From Sipunculus nudus (Eukaryota > Annelida > Sipuncula > Golfingiida > Sipunculidae), in NCBI GenBank assembly GCA_026874595.1, contig CM049322.1, positions 34,963,840-35,027,839 on the forward strand: a DNA stretch of 64,000 nt. The letters are read 5' to 3'. This document shows, one piece after another, positions 10,681-23,394 of the stretch. Position 1 is the stretch's first letter, and each line of letters starts with the position of its first letter. A program made the position numbers and the translations under genes. The notes under the pieces were generated by a model that saw only the letters and a program-made list of their open reading frames with translations, did no database searches and was not told the origin of the DNA.

Positions 10681-13135
10681 TGGGCGAATCTACTAATACC
10701 TATTCGATAAACGGATGATGTAATACAATATGTATATAATATAGATAGTGTGGCCTAGTAAGGAAAGCGGATTTCTGCGGATATCACCTTTTTCAAAAGA
10801 AATATGGGCGATTTTTAATTCCGTGGTAGTTTCAGCCATGAATATACACAACTAAAATTGCATTTATATTGGACTGGTTAGCCTAAAATGAACAGTGATT
10901 AAAACCAGGAGGGGTATGTACTGCAACGGTTACACATCCTGTTACGCTGATTTCTTTCAAAACAGCCGATAATCTTAACATGAGGCTACGAATGATGAAT
11001 TAACACAAAAAAGAGATTTCATGTGAAATCACAAGCCAAACTTAAAACCTGTCTCTATTGTAACGATTCACCTCATGTATCGCATACAAGTTGGCTTTCC
11101 TTTCGTGCATTTCGTGTATTCGTGAGGGAAGTAGTTCAAATAACATGAAGAGGAATTAATCAAAATGCTTAGTTAAAATGCATTTTTTTTCCTCACGTGC
11201 TAGGTGTTTGAGAAAGTATACTAAAACAGCTAACGATTATTCTGGTTTATGTGAAGTGACAGCGTACTTATAGGTCATGAGGCGTTGTGAAAACGACGAA
11301 AATATTGCCTCGTCAAGAAGTAAACGCACGCCGGCCGTAAACTCTCTGTTGTCTTCCGGATGAGATGGCGCTATGCTAATTTGTGCTCTATGCTCTAAAA
11401 AGCCTTTACATGTATTAATAAATAAACAGTTTCATGCAATAATGTACCATTCAAATCAGTTAAACAGTGTGTCGTTCGCTTCAGGATTTAAAACACATTA
11501 TTGTCTCGTCCCTGCAAGATGAAAAAAAAATATGACGTATTTGTTTTTTTATGAATTCGTTGTCTTCCTGAATCGCATTTTGTGACCAGTAACTTGTATT
11601 CTTGTGGCCCTACAGGAAACAGTGTGTGATTATCCAAAATAGATTTTAAGTTTACTATGGAAGCGACTTGGAATAATCCACAATTAATAAAACGCTTATA
11701 CAGTAGGAATGACAGTGACCAGGTTTAAACCTTAAACTTGGAAACCTAACGCCTGTATAGACACACTGCTGTATGCAGTCTCTCTGCTTCAAATAAACGA
11801 TGAAAAAGTGTTTACTTTTTATAATCAGTGAAACTTAATTATTATATGAAAATAATGCATGTAGTATGCTTAGATAAATCGTGCATTAAATGAGGACAAA
11901 CATGTACAGCTAAGGCACTCAGTGTAGTCGACCACTTAAAAAAAAGCTTCGAATCTACCGCTTTTCGTTTCATAATAAAACAAAATGTTTAATAAATATT
12001 ATAAAAAAAACTTTATTTTATAATCAGAAGATTCTGTAGGCATATTTCACAAATTGGCTGATTAAAATGGCAGTCAGCCGAACCCTCCCTCCCCCCCCCC
12101 CTCACCCCCCCCCCCCCCCCCCATGTCTTCCTTATGGATCCGCGCCTACTTAAATCACCAGGCTACATCTGTTCTAAAGTATTTATCTTTATCTAATTTC
12201 TGAACGAAGCCACGAGACCGAGATTACGATTTGTTCCAGATTCACTAATGCAGGCCGGTAGTTCTGGGACGGGAAGCGATCGCTATTACCCTGCGGCATG
12301 GCCCTATAAACTAATTAATCAAAACAGGTCTAAACCACGGCCCTCGGGCGGAGAGCATTTATTTTTGGAGGCCATTTAGGCGGAGCAACACACTTGATGA
12401 TGATTAGAGGAAGGTGTGTTACGGGTAGCAGGCCATTTAAAAGTCTGGCAACATTAAGGTTTCGGCAGCCAATGGTTTTCCGTGACCGGCTGGCTATTGT
12501 GGTCAGACAATTCAGTCTTCAAACCTCAATATTTGGAGGCCACAGACACATAACGCACAATTGCCCTGGGGATATGCCACTGCACCTTTTAAAGTGATTG
12601 TTTCTAAGACTTCATGTGCTGATTTAGTTGTCTGATGGTTTACCATTTGTCTAGCGTAGACGGAGAAAGAATGGAGAATTACTAGCCGTGCCTGCCAAGG
12701 TGTAGATTACAGTGTTCTGCCCTCACAATTTTTTATTCCAGCAAGCATGCCATGTCCCTCATTTCCTGTGACCTCTGACCTCACTTTGTCATATTTTTTC
12801 TATCTATTTCTTTACAGCTATCCAATAAACAACGTCTGCGAGATTCAGCTCATAAGTATATATAATAGAGAGAAACCCGTCCATCGAAAAGATGTATGGG
12901 GGCAGTGGCCTTTCGAAATATTTTGGCGTAGTCGCCTCACATTTTCTCCATCTTTTTTTCATAATCTATTGCCGCTGACACTTTTACCCTGTATTCTAAA
13001 GCTCTAAAATACCAAATGTAACCTAAATTCGAGGGATTACGTGAAAAGCGGTAGCCGTTATAAAAAGCAGATTGGTACCTCCGCCAAATTAAATTCCCTA
13101 GTTCTGTAGGGAAAATGCTGAAGCTGGCCGTGCCT
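10681..13135. other. No gene seen; AT-rich DNA with a GC-richer island at 12150-12600
   Basis: No ORF with recognisable similarity. Notable are C-runs at about 12089-12122 and a segment (12150-12600) with higher complexity and GC, containing 'ctaattaatca' and two 'ggaggcca' motifs. Reading frames here (for example 12394-12597 plus, 67 aa) are short and unrecognised. The rest looks single-copy and unremarkable. Confidence 0.5.
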
Positions 13136-13435
13136 TTATTCGATTCTTTTTTTTTTATTCCTATTCTTAATCATAATATTAATATAAATATTATGATTAT
13201 TATGATTATGAATTTGAGTATGATTATGATCATGAATCAAAATTATTATGTTTATTTTACATATGACTATTGTTATTTTTATTATTATTATTAATATAAA
13301 TGTAATGTTTATTACATTTATATTATTATTGTTATTTTTATTATTATTTATGTTGTAATTATTATTATTATTATTATCATTATTATTATTATTATATTCA
13401 TTATTATCTTTCTTTTCCAATACACCACCATCAAG
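13136..13435. repeat. ATT/ATAATT-rich low-complexity block
   Basis: About 300 bp dominated by ATT and TTATTATTAT runs. On the minus strand it yields an Asn/Ile-rich frame (13136-13441), a translation artefact of simple sequence. Confidence 0.85.
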
Positions 13436-13440
13436 TATCA

Positions 13441-15599
13441 TCTTAATATTTGAAACATCAACGACAGCACAAAAACATGCTAAGAGCTGGGCCTTTTGAC
13501 GTCATGCTAGATTTGTCAGAAATAATGAAACGAAACTTGTTTTCCAGCCTCGTTCTACTTGCAAAGGAGACTAAGTTTCAACTAATAAAGGCAGGACTTT
13601 CCTGGGTATTTCCTTGCATCACCCACAGGAATAATACGATTTTCTTAGCATGTTTAGTGTCATTCAGATGTGTTAACAAGCATTTTCACCGCGTGCCCCC
13701 TTGTGGCAGTAACCAGACAGCTACCCCCCTTCAAAATCAGGACACACTATAGCGGTGAAATAAGAAATCCTGTTAATTATTTACGAGTAGCACGCCACTC
13801 CATTCCAAGTACCTTTCTAAGATGACAATATTCAAAGGCCGTCTAGACATAACCCCTCAAACCTTTAATCAACGATCATTATTTTTGTCAATTCTGACGC
13901 CAAGCTGGTATTGAAGGAATCTCCAGAACGGAACAAGCACCCAACTAGAGGAGGTCCGTTCTTAACTAATCATCCGGTAAACTTGAATTTCCTGGTGCTG
14001 GTGTTAGTCCGACACCACAGGTGACGTTTCCTGCCGGCCTCCAAAGTTTCAAATTTACCTAATTAAGACCACACAAACAAATATTTTTATATGGTCTTTT
14101 GGAGCACATATAGGGAAACCATATTCGAAGATTCAAACAAGGACACCGCAAATTTTGCTTATAAGCCCATCGCATACCATGTGACCTCTGACCTCATTAA
14201 ATATGCGTGAATTTTGATGAGAATGTAAAACTCAGGAGAAACATTGTATTAGTAAATATCTATTATGAGTTTAATGAAAATCCATCATATTTTTGGCAGG
14301 TCATCGCGGCGCTACAAAAATCTGGTGAACTCTGAATTCATTAAATATGCTTGTTATATGCTGAAAATCGAACTTTTTTAAATATTTTTGTTGAGTTTAT
14401 CAACATCCATGACATTCCTACTAATTTATCGAGGCGATTTAAACTAGGCTAGTGACCTTTGACATTATTTAAGACTAGCTGATAAACCCGGTATACCGGG
14501 CTAATTACCGGGGTTGAGGAGATATATTAACTGAGACGTGGACTGATGGCCAATTTTTTATTCTAAAAGTTAACAGAAAAAAATATGTTTTGAGTGGGAA
14601 ACTGTCTCAATAAGATATGTATGGATATTTTTTTTACATTTATTTTTTGGCGGTTGTACTCGTGGCAAGAAATTCATACCCCGGTATGTTTACCTTGAAG
14701 ACCTGGTTAGTGATGTTTACATTGCGAACTGGAATGAGACGCGAGGTTTTCGATGATATTTTACTGGATTCTATCTTTGGACGTATAAAGATTAGATTGA
14801 CGTGAGGAACACATGAAATATTTATTAAATGTACTTTTTAAAGAAACGCTTCCTGAAGAAAGAAACAGAAATATGCATTACTCGTAAGTAGCAGAAGCGG
14901 ACCCAACGGGACTCTAAGCAGAGGGTCCGTATCCCATTTTCAGCAACAGCAACCTTTTTTTCATCGTATCAGACAAATCTTGAGGCCTGAAATCCCCGAC
15001 ACCACTCCCCCCCCCCCCCCCTCCCCCACGTCTGTTCCTGAAATTGGGACCTTGAATTAGGTTTTTTCATTAATCCACCTGAGTTGAACTCTCCATTTCA
15101 TAAAGCGAGAAACATGTGTTTTTCTCTTTTATTGACCACACACGTGGGTGAGGGCTCCAATCCCTCAATGAAAGCAAGCGTGATTCAAACGAACAATAGT
15201 AGTGTAATTTGAGGTTGACTGACCACGATGCACGCAGTCTGGTCTTTGCCGAAAGCAGTTCGGCTGTGCTCGGTCTAACCCCTGTGCATGTCAATAAAAA
15301 CGGAAAAATCTCTCAAAATTATATGTACATTAAAAATTATTTATTCTCATATGACCTTTGTCACTGCGGGGAAAAAAACCTTTAAAATGATGTATGGCAC
15401 AGTATTGTACACAACGCGGTTTTAGAGAACATTGCGAACAGACGTGAACCGAATTCATATTATAAGTATTAGATGCTTGGGCATAAAAAGTATTAGATAC
15501 TCTTGCATAAAATTCCCTGTAATTTATTGCAGCGACACTAAATGTTAACCATAATATGTATATTAATGTAAACCATAATACCTCATCCCATCGAGGGAC
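13441..15599. other. No gene seen; single-copy-like AT-rich DNA
   Basis: Short unrecognised frames only (for example 13450-13752 plus, 100 aa). Contains a perfect 14-bp palindrome, CCCGGTATACCGGG, at 14487-14500 next to 'actagctgataaa', and a C-run at about 15007-15022. No repeat family member identified with certainty. Confidence 0.5.
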
Positions 15600-16740
15600 G
15601 TATTAAAATAAAATCCGCCAGGGCCAATTGTGGTCAAGTTTATCAGAAGGGATGACAAATTTAAAATCATGAAAGAGCGGTCAAAATTAAAAGATTCTGA
15701 GATACTGATAATGGACGATACGTGTCCAGCTCTTCTGTTGGTTTTCAACCGAATTTGGAAAGAGCCAAAATTGTAAATATCAAGGACACTGAACGGTAAA
15801 ATCAACGTGAAGAGAACTTCATATTGGTTATGGTGACACACAGGACACCATTTTGGGAGTGGTTCATTCAAGTTATAATGATTGGCCTTAATCATAATAC
15901 TTACTAACTTAAATATTGACAATTTAAGCTTAACATATTTTACAGCGTGTGAGGTCACTAACTTCACGTTCTCTCTAAGATGAACGTTCTATATAGCTTC
16001 TATGTCTTTATGTTCTGTTGTAAAAGTCTTTTATCCGATGTTGTTTTACTGGAATCCTCAAAACCTATTACAAATGTGTACGAACAGTTCAGTGTTCGTA
16101 TTTCTGCAAAACGATTTTCTTTTAATGTCTGATGGTGATCCTGAAAGTGTATCCTTTCTTCTCTTGTCAGTAAATGTCCATGGTATGAGAAAATATTTAA
16201 AAAAAAAAGAAAAATTAAAAATGGTATTAAAGTAAAACAAGAATTGTTGATGCTGTTTCATATAACATGGCTAATATGGATTTTTGTGACATTTGGCGGT
16301 TTCGTCATCTATCGTCAGGACAATATACCTGGCAAACTTTTAATCCACTAAATCAGCGTCGTTTAGATATGTTTTTTTTTATTTCTAACTCCTTACATGA
16401 TCTAAATCGACCACTCCGCCATTAGTTTAATTTCCCAATCATATCTGAAGGGTAAAGAGAGTCCGACCCGATGGCGTTTTAGCGGCTTCTTGATTAAGGA
16501 TGATATTTATATTAACAAGATGAAACAACTTTAGAGGAATGGAAATGTGAGATAGACAGAAATGACGATCCCCGTGCTAAATGGGAGTACTTTAAACATA
16601 TTGTAAGCAAGTTCTTTATTAAGTTCTGTAAAATACAAACCAGAAAATAGCGGGGAAGCGTTGGAGAAAAAAGGATCTACATTGGTTAAAACATATTTAT
16701 TTAAGCAGGATTACAGAGTACCCTCTTTGGCTAATTTAAA
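15600..16740 (+). pseudogene. Ancient L1/Tx1-like LINE relic, ORF1 end and endonuclease start
   Basis: At 15624-15737 one frame reads PIVVKFIRRDDKFKIMKERS and continues through 'LKDSEILIMDD', which resembles the C-terminal domain of L1-type ORF1 proteins (nucleic-acid binding). At about 16163-16210 'LLLSVNVHGMRKYLKKK' resembles the opening of an apurinic-type endonuclease, with its 'lSlNVnGlr' motif. At about 16525-16640 'WKCEIDRNDDPRAKWEYFKH' matches the linker between endonuclease and RT. Many stops and frameshifts separate these, and most of the endonuclease is gone. The continuation is probably the RT relic starting at 18535 on the same strand. Function is lost. Confidence 0.7.
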
Positions 16741-18534
16741 AAAGCACTCCTGTGCATATATATAACACGTATAAACAATAAAACAGGACACTAAAAAGTA
16801 TGTTACTTCCATACATGGAAAACTGGAGTTATATAGAACTATGTCAAACATGAAGAGACAAACATTACAGATATAACTTCTACATTATTCACATTAAAAC
16901 GACAGACACTAGTTAAAGTATTCATCTGTATATTAGAGAAGCATTCTCTGGCTGCATAAAATCAGCTGTACCCATCACGTGCGTGGTTTTTCATCTTATT
17001 TAGCTCGTATCCTATAGTAAACATTGTATCTGAAATATATGTCATGACATTTCACCCTGAACGCTATTTTCATAACCTGGTGTGGCAACAGGATAAGGAG
17101 CTTCGGTGTAATACGTCGTCATTTTTAACGGCTATTTCTTTGTTTTCAAGTGCGTTTGTATGACCCATGACGTAACTGATCCCGAGGTGCTGCTGTGTGT
17201 GTAAACAACAGATTACTTGCGTCCGACGCACATACATACTTCACCCGTGCATTATTTGCCCCATTCAGCACTTAGGCCAAAAGAGGTTGTGTGATGGGAT
17301 TATTTCTTAGATCACAAGCGTTTTGTGACAGCTTCGTATGTTAGTAAACCTTTACCCAACTAGATTTTTCTTATAGGACTATGAGGAACACGTAAAGTGA
17401 ATATAACAACACTCATAGAACATCTGTATTGTATGTAAGTACGATACGTCATACTACCATGATCATCTTTTGATCATGCTTATTAACTGTTTTAACATTT
17501 TTGGCAACACAACGGTTGGTACATACTATATATTCAATGATTATATCACATTATCTTACTTGAGAGGTTCCTCTCGGTATATTTATACAATTTAACATCA
17601 TATCCATTAGTCATTTATTTTTAGTTTTGCTGTTTGTTTTATAAGTTATTAAAACATAAGAATACAAGTTGGCAGAAGCGAATGATGTAGTTAAAGAAGA
17701 ATATATCAAACAAGGTTGAAACATGCTATATAATTCTAAAACTATAACTGTCATATTCTGCTCCAGTGTAACGTGGGCCGAAAATATTAGCGGGATACAA
17801 TTATTTTTTATAAGAACTCCGCAATAAAAGAAAGGAAGTGGCTAAACAGCCGGCAGGGTGCCGGCTGTTTAGTCCACAGGCTAAACAGCCGGCAGGAAAA
17901 ATTGACCTTGCCTGCAATCTAGCCCACAGGCCAAACTGCCAGCTAATGAATGCTTGCTCTGTTTCAAAGTTTCAGTGTGATACTCAATACTTTCCATTAT
18001 TATTTTGACAATGTGCTGACAATTTAGTGCTGACTTACCAAATTAGATAACCATCCATAAACTTTTAGTCGATTATATTGAAGTTTCGAACAGAGCATAA
18101 TATTTTAAAAGTTGTAAACCAGAACTTAACTAAAAAAATTTAAAAAAACACACACAAAAGAATATCTGTATTATAAATATGTTGATGACTTCAAGGTGCC
18201 ACAGATTTCAAATGAAGAAAAGATGAAATGCGAAAGTCAAACAAAACAGTGTGAGGTTAATATACGCTCCTCTTGCAGCGGTTATTAACTGCAGTCGGCT
18301 CAGATCGCTTTTCGTGTAACTGCTGATTTGTACAGCAAGATTTCCTGGGCAAGAACAACAGGGTGCGCACAGAGCAAAGAATTGTAATCAGGCCAAATGA
18401 GAATGTGTTATCGCATTGTGCATCCAGCTCTGATTACACAGGGACACCATCTCTTGTTCTGATTCTTGGCCTTGTGCCAGAACCGGTGATATCAGTTTAT
18501 AACCACTGCGTTAGGGGCGTAGGTTAAAACGTAG
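16741..18534. other. No gene seen; separates two parts of a LINE relic, contains a strong hairpin
   Basis: Probably DNA inserted into or expanded within the LINE, since the expected linker is only a few hundred bases. No coding or known element recognised. See the separate hairpin at 17842-17872. The segment 18260-18530 is less AT-rich and unidentified. Confidence 0.4.
17842..17872. other. Perfect 14-bp inverted repeat with half-site duplication
   Basis: CTAAACAGCCGGCA (17842-17855) and TGCCGGCTGTTTAG (17859-17872) are exact complements around GGG. The left arm is repeated directly at about 17881-17895 ('ctaaacagccggcag'), and a mutated third copy ('ccaaactgccagc') follows near 17930. Could extrude a cruciform or be part of a degraded foldback element. 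Confidence 0.8.
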
Positions 18535-20475
18535 AGCATGAAAGATAATAAATCTCCAGGTAGTGACGGGCTCCCCAAGAAATTTACCTTTCTTAATGTG
18601 TTAAGATCTATGTTAACGGTTGTTTAGAGCTGGTTCTCTAACCTCAAGCCAGAAACAAGTAATAGTGACATAAATTCCATAACCTGACAAAGATGAAAGA
18701 TTATTGAATTTTGGGAGACTAATTAGAATGTAGTACACAAACATGAAAGTATGGAGTAAAAAGCTGGTTTCACGCTTGATTAAAGTAATGCCGTCTTTCT
18801 TTATAAAAAAAGAACAATTTGCAATTATGAAGGGTCGTTTCATAGTTCAACAAACAAAATTTACATAGAGCGTTTTACAGTACACAGATGGTTGAATTAT
18901 CCCGGCATAATCTTCGGGGGATCCTGAAGCAGCATTTGACTCAGTTAATCGTCATTTCATCTTAAGTGTTTTAGAAAAATTCGGATTTTGAAAAATCAAT
19001 TATTCGATGGGTTGAAGTCTTGCATAATAATCTTGAAAGCTCCGTATTAATTAATGGATTTACAACTGGCTACTTCCTTTTTCAAAGAGGTACTCGCCGA
19101 GGAGACCCTATATGTTCATTCGCTGTATGGAAATCCTAGCAATCAATATTAAAAATAACAAACAAATAAAAGGTATAATTCTCGGAGGATAAAACTTAAA
19201 CTTTGTGCGGTCGCCGAAGTGTTACAAATTTCTTAGAGATATAATATCATTTCACTGAAACAAACTCTGTTTTTAAATAATGGATTTTCAACTGGCTACT
19301 TCCCTTTACAAAGTGGTACTCGACGAGGAGACCCTATATGGCACCATATATGTTCATTCGCTGTATGGAAATCCTAACATTCTTTGAGGACAGAAATTAA
19401 ACTTTGTGCGTTTCCCGATGATATTACAATTTTCTTAGATAATATCACTTCACAGAAATATATGCTCTTTCTAACTTAAGGAAATTCTCGAAAATTACTT
19501 CTTTAAAAGTGAATTACGAGAAGTCCGAAATAGTGTGGAATGAAATATTGAAGAATGGAAGATATAATCTTATAATTTAAAGTGGATTCATTTAACGATA
19601 AGACCCATGAAAATTCAGGGGATAATTAATTATAACGTGATGGATATAATTGAGAAAAAACTAAACAAACACCATGGGAAATTTGAGAGCTATTTTAAAT
19701 AAGTGGAGTTGCAACAGCTCATACAGTTAATAGGCTCGTAGACTAGATGTCTTAGATGTGTTAGTTCAAACTTTGATGTGGCTATAATTCCCAAAAATGG
19801 TATCATGGTTGTTCAAATAACTGGATCTAGCCCGATCACTGTCGAATATTTTGTAGAACAACCTATTTGAAATAACTTTTTTAAGGCAGGTGATAAATCT
19901 CTGTTTTATTCATCCCTCTTTAATTCAAACCTTAGATATATAAAAGAGATCGTTCGTGAAGATGGCACAATTTTCACTTAACAACAGTTGAACAATAGGT
20001 GTCACATACAGTCTGAGTGCCAAGTCGAGGTTATCCCTCAAACAGGTAATTCGAAGAAATGAAAAGAAGTTTAAAGGTAAACGGACCGTTCTCTATTATG
20101 AAACGTCTCGCACCTCATTTTGAATGATGAAATCAATAAAGAAAATAAATTCTAAAAATGTCTATAAATCAATCATAAATGAATTATATAAACCGCCAAC
20201 TGACCAGGTATATTTAGAAGAATTGAACAACACGTACAATATCAATGTTACCTTGGAAGTTGCGCAGAACTGTTACATTACTGAGAATAAAACAAATGCT
20301 CGGGAGTTTCATTATGTTTCATTATCGGGTGTAACGATTTCAGATTTTCCTAGGGGGTAATTTGAAAAAGATTTAGATTACTAAATCATCTTTTAAATCT
20401 CGTATCTCTCGTACAAGGATTATTGAAATAAGACATCGAAAATTAAAAACAGTAAAATTTATGATTCAGTTTATC
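18535..20475 (+). pseudogene. Ancient L1/Tx1-like LINE relic, reverse transcriptase and C-terminus
   Basis: Begins with 'KDNKSPGSDGLPKKF' (18541-18585), the usual entry to L1-type RT. Further pieces are 'SKKLVSRLIKVMPSF' and 'KEQFAIMKGRFI' (about 18750-18845), 'EAAFDSVNRHFILSVLEKFGF' split by a stop (about 18925-18990), 'NGFTTGYF' followed by 'RGTRRGDP' (about 19050-19110), and 'FPDDITIFLDNI' (about 19405-19445), equivalent to the catalytic FADD box. The C-terminal part includes 'NLRYIKEIVREDGTIFT' (about 19930-19980) and 'KNVYKSIINELYKPPT' (about 20152-20200). Numerous stops and frameshifts are present, and a 227-bp stretch of the RT is tandemly duplicated (see findings). Same orientation and family type as 15600-16740. 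Confidence 0.8.
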
Positions 20476-20950
20476 AGCTAAAATTCAATCTGCACAGTAA
20501 CCTGAAATTAGGTTCAGACTAGCCCCTGGGGTAATCTGAAATAAATATCAGATAACGGGGGGATAACTGAAATGGGAGTAACCTGAAGTATTTACACCGG
20601 CACATTTGTTTACCTGAGCGAGCGTGTTAGGTCTCTCTTTTTTTCCTATACCCGCCCCTGGTAGCATCGGGGTAACCAAGAAGTTATAATATATCATAAC
20701 TCCTTTGGGAAACAGAGACGACATAGAGACATCACATTTCGGGGACACCTCTGTTTAATAAAGCCCTTGTGTAAATAAGATATGAATTTCTATAAGCAAT
20801 TTTTCACCTTCAAGACCGAGTTGCGGTTCTGCTCTACACCGATCTACCTCTCGCTTGTTCTTGTTCTCCGCATTCGGTACACGCATCATCAGTGCTCTCA
20901 CATTGGAAATTTTATTTTTATATTTGGTTTTCTAATTGACCGCATAATTG
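20476..20950. other. No gene seen
   Basis: Contains short GGGGTAA/TAACC motifs (20525-20590) and a small palindrome near 20690 ('gttataatatatcataac'). No family recognised. Confidence 0.4.
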
Positions 20951-21252
20951 CCTGTGTCAGGAGGGTATGCATTGATCAATGTTCGTCTGCGTTTTTGTGT
21001 GTTTGTGTGTTTGTTCACTGCAATCATGCACGGAATCCCATGTAATTTTCAGGGCACTCCGGAAATGTACCTAATGAAGAATCAATTAGATTGTGGTGTG
21101 GATCCGCATTATGATTCGGATTCAGGAAAGTCATCAAGAAATATTCACAAACATATACAGTCATTTATGCGCGAATTAATCTGGGAATATAGTCCAAATA
21201 AATGAATGCAAACGCGGGTTTTTGAGCATTCCACATAGCGGAGGCATGCCTT
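20951..21252 (+). mobile_element. Helitron-like non-autonomous element, copy 1 (3' end lost)
   Basis: Shares the family body: 5' 'ggagggtatgc', a GT-rich stretch, 'cacggaatcccatg', 'attttcagggca', 'ggtgtggatccg', 'ggattcagga', 'acagtca', and 3' 'gcggaggcatgcc'. It stops before the terminal hairpin and CTAG seen in complete copies. Confidence 0.75.
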
Positions 21253-21696
21253 TTTTTAATAAATTTTCTATTAATAATTTTAATTATTTTCCCCACATGC
21301 GTTCCTGTCGCAATAATCCATGAGTCGATGACAATATGATTTCTGCTGCCATGGAATTTCCCCGAGAATCGCTTATCACAATATATAATATGGAAACGTT
21401 CTGCGTACCTAGTCTGTCCTATGCTAAAGGCTTTACATGTAATGAGGATCGACACGTATAACGTGTTCAGTTCTTGTAGACCCACGTTAGGAGAAAAACG
21501 GCAGCATTTCCGGGCAAAACAGAATTAGAGACAATTAAGCAGTGAAAAGTTAAATCCACAGTCAAAGTAAATGATTAGTTCCAAATAAAGATCTTCCGTT
21601 GATTGAAAATACGTCAGAATTTTTTAATTCATATTCTGAAACCTTATTTGTAGCATCGAATCTTAATAAATTATGCACAAATCATCAATAAATATA
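21253..21696. other. No gene seen
   Basis: AT-rich DNA between a Helitron-like fragment and a MITE. The minus frame at 21165-21485 is 106 codons, overlaps the Helitron-like copy and resembles nothing I know. Confidence 0.4.
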
Positions 21697-21704
21697 CAGA
21701 CATA

Positions 21705-21904
21705 TGCAGCAGGGGCGGATCCGGGATTTTGGAGAGGGTCCAACCCTGAAAGATTAATAAGAAAACCTAAAAAGTCCACCTGTTCTAGAAATGCATCGGT
21801 TCAGGCCGGAAAAATTAGTTTGAAACTTTAGATGAAAGATCTTTGAGCCTCAAAAGTTGAGTCCAACTTCACATCCCCCCCCCCCCCCCCGATCCGCCAC
21901 TTTG
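21705..21904. mobile_element. Short hAT-like MITE
   Basis: Ends are inverted: 'caggggcggatcc' at the left and 'gatccgccactttg' at the right (the GGCGGATC core is common to both). It is flanked by CAGACATA (21697-21704) and CAGACATC (21905-21912), an 8-bp near-match as expected for hAT target duplications. The interior is C-run rich (21877-21891) and has no coding capacity. Class assignment rests on TSD length and the CAG.GGCGGATC terminus. Confidence 0.65.
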
Positions 21905-21912
21905 CAGACATC

Positions 21913-23390
21913 TTATAGCCTTGTTTTACTTCAGTTTTTTTTTATTTGTGAAAAGTTAAAATGGCATGCTAACCACCAAAATGATTAGCTCAGGTGTTAA
22001 TCAATATAATGTTAATCTTTGACTAATTCAACCACCTTAATATTTTACCCCATGAGACTTCTCTTTTGTACTTAAAAATCAACACTTTAATCAAGTCATT
22101 TTTCTATCTCCAACATTAAAATATAACGGCAATATCATGGCAAGATACCAGTCTAGTTTTTAAAAAATAGGATCAAATGACGTCACAGTGCAGCACGAAA
22201 TGTAATTTGCAGACGACAAGTTTGTTCCCGTCAAAATTTAAGAAAATGGGAGAGCAAAATCTCCATTGTTCTGATTAAACGCCTCCCTACTATTGCCAAC
22301 TTATTTTATTCCAGTTACTTAATTTTAGTTTGAGGGTGTATAGTTACAATTTACTTGAATGTCTCCGGTCTTGATTATTATTTCTTACATGGTTTGTTAA
22401 ATTTCGAACTAAGGAAATATCTACGAAACTATATCTTTTTGCGAAAAAAATATTAAAAGTTACACTTTCTGGATTTAAATTAGAATTTAAATGACACGTT
22501 TGAGCTTTAGAAAATGTTCCGGGATAGATTTAATCTTTAAAATTCTACAATTGTCATTCGATACTGTTTTACAGCGCCATAATAAGATTTGTCTGAAAAT
22601 AGAACTTGTTAAGATTTGAATGGCTACAACATTTAGTTATGAAAAAAAATTAATAAGCGCTTTTCGTAGGTCAAATTAGACTTAAAGCAACAGGTTTCAG
22701 CTCTAAAAAGCTTTTCGGAATAAATTTAATCTTTTAAAATGGTACATGTACTATAGTCATTTGAGAATGTTTTTCAGTGTCGTAATAACTCTTTTCGGAT
22801 ATTAGAATTTGTTCAGATTTCAGTGGCTAGACATATATTTCATGCTGTGTACAGTCCAAATGTTTGATCATTCACTTCTGTTTGCTTGATATGTATCTCA
22901 AACGAATTAATTAAAATTAATACCAGCGCTTTCCGTTCGCCGATTAATTATGGGAAGATAAAAATACTACTACTACTAAAAATAATAATAATAATTATTA
23001 TAATGTTATTAGTTGTATTCCAGACTGTCAAGTGTGTGTACCGGCTGATGGGATTTTGCGTGGGAGTGGTAGCGCCGAACTGCGATGAAGGACTTTTTTA
23101 TCCAAATTTAAGCAATATGTTGAAGCAATTTGAGAAGATTAGCTTAGTAAGACAGTGTCGTGGAATGAAGTATCATATCATAGTATCAGCTGTTTTCCTT
23201 TTATTTCTGAAACATTGCATTTCTTGATATTTGAAGAAATTTGCGACACTCTGAAAAAAAGGTTTTGTTAACAATCACTAATTGCAGTTGGATCCTATAT
23301 TAAATTACAAAATTTATTTAAATAGCAAAAGAAGGTGGACGGGGACATTACATGATCTGTTCCCTTGGGCTAAAAAAGTGGGGGACATGA
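21913..23390. other. No gene seen; AT-rich DNA
   Basis: Two diverged versions of one segment may be present: 'tttgagctttagaaaatgtt' followed by 'gggatagatttaatctttaaaat' (22500-22540) and 'tttcagctctaaaaagcttttcggaataaatttaatc' in pieces (22690-22735), each followed by a similar 'ttttcagtgtcgtaata' tail. This suggests an old duplication of about 200 bp. The frame at 22886-23227 plus (113 aa) is unrecognised. Confidence 0.4.
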
Positions 23391-23394
23391 ATAT

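Noticed and set aside
13136-13441. Asn-rich protein on the minus strand
   Set aside because: Translation of an ATT-rich simple repeat.
15563-15967. 134-aa minus-strand gene
   Set aside because: The plus strand of this interval encodes a recognisable L1-type ORF1 fragment, so the minus frame is a shadow.
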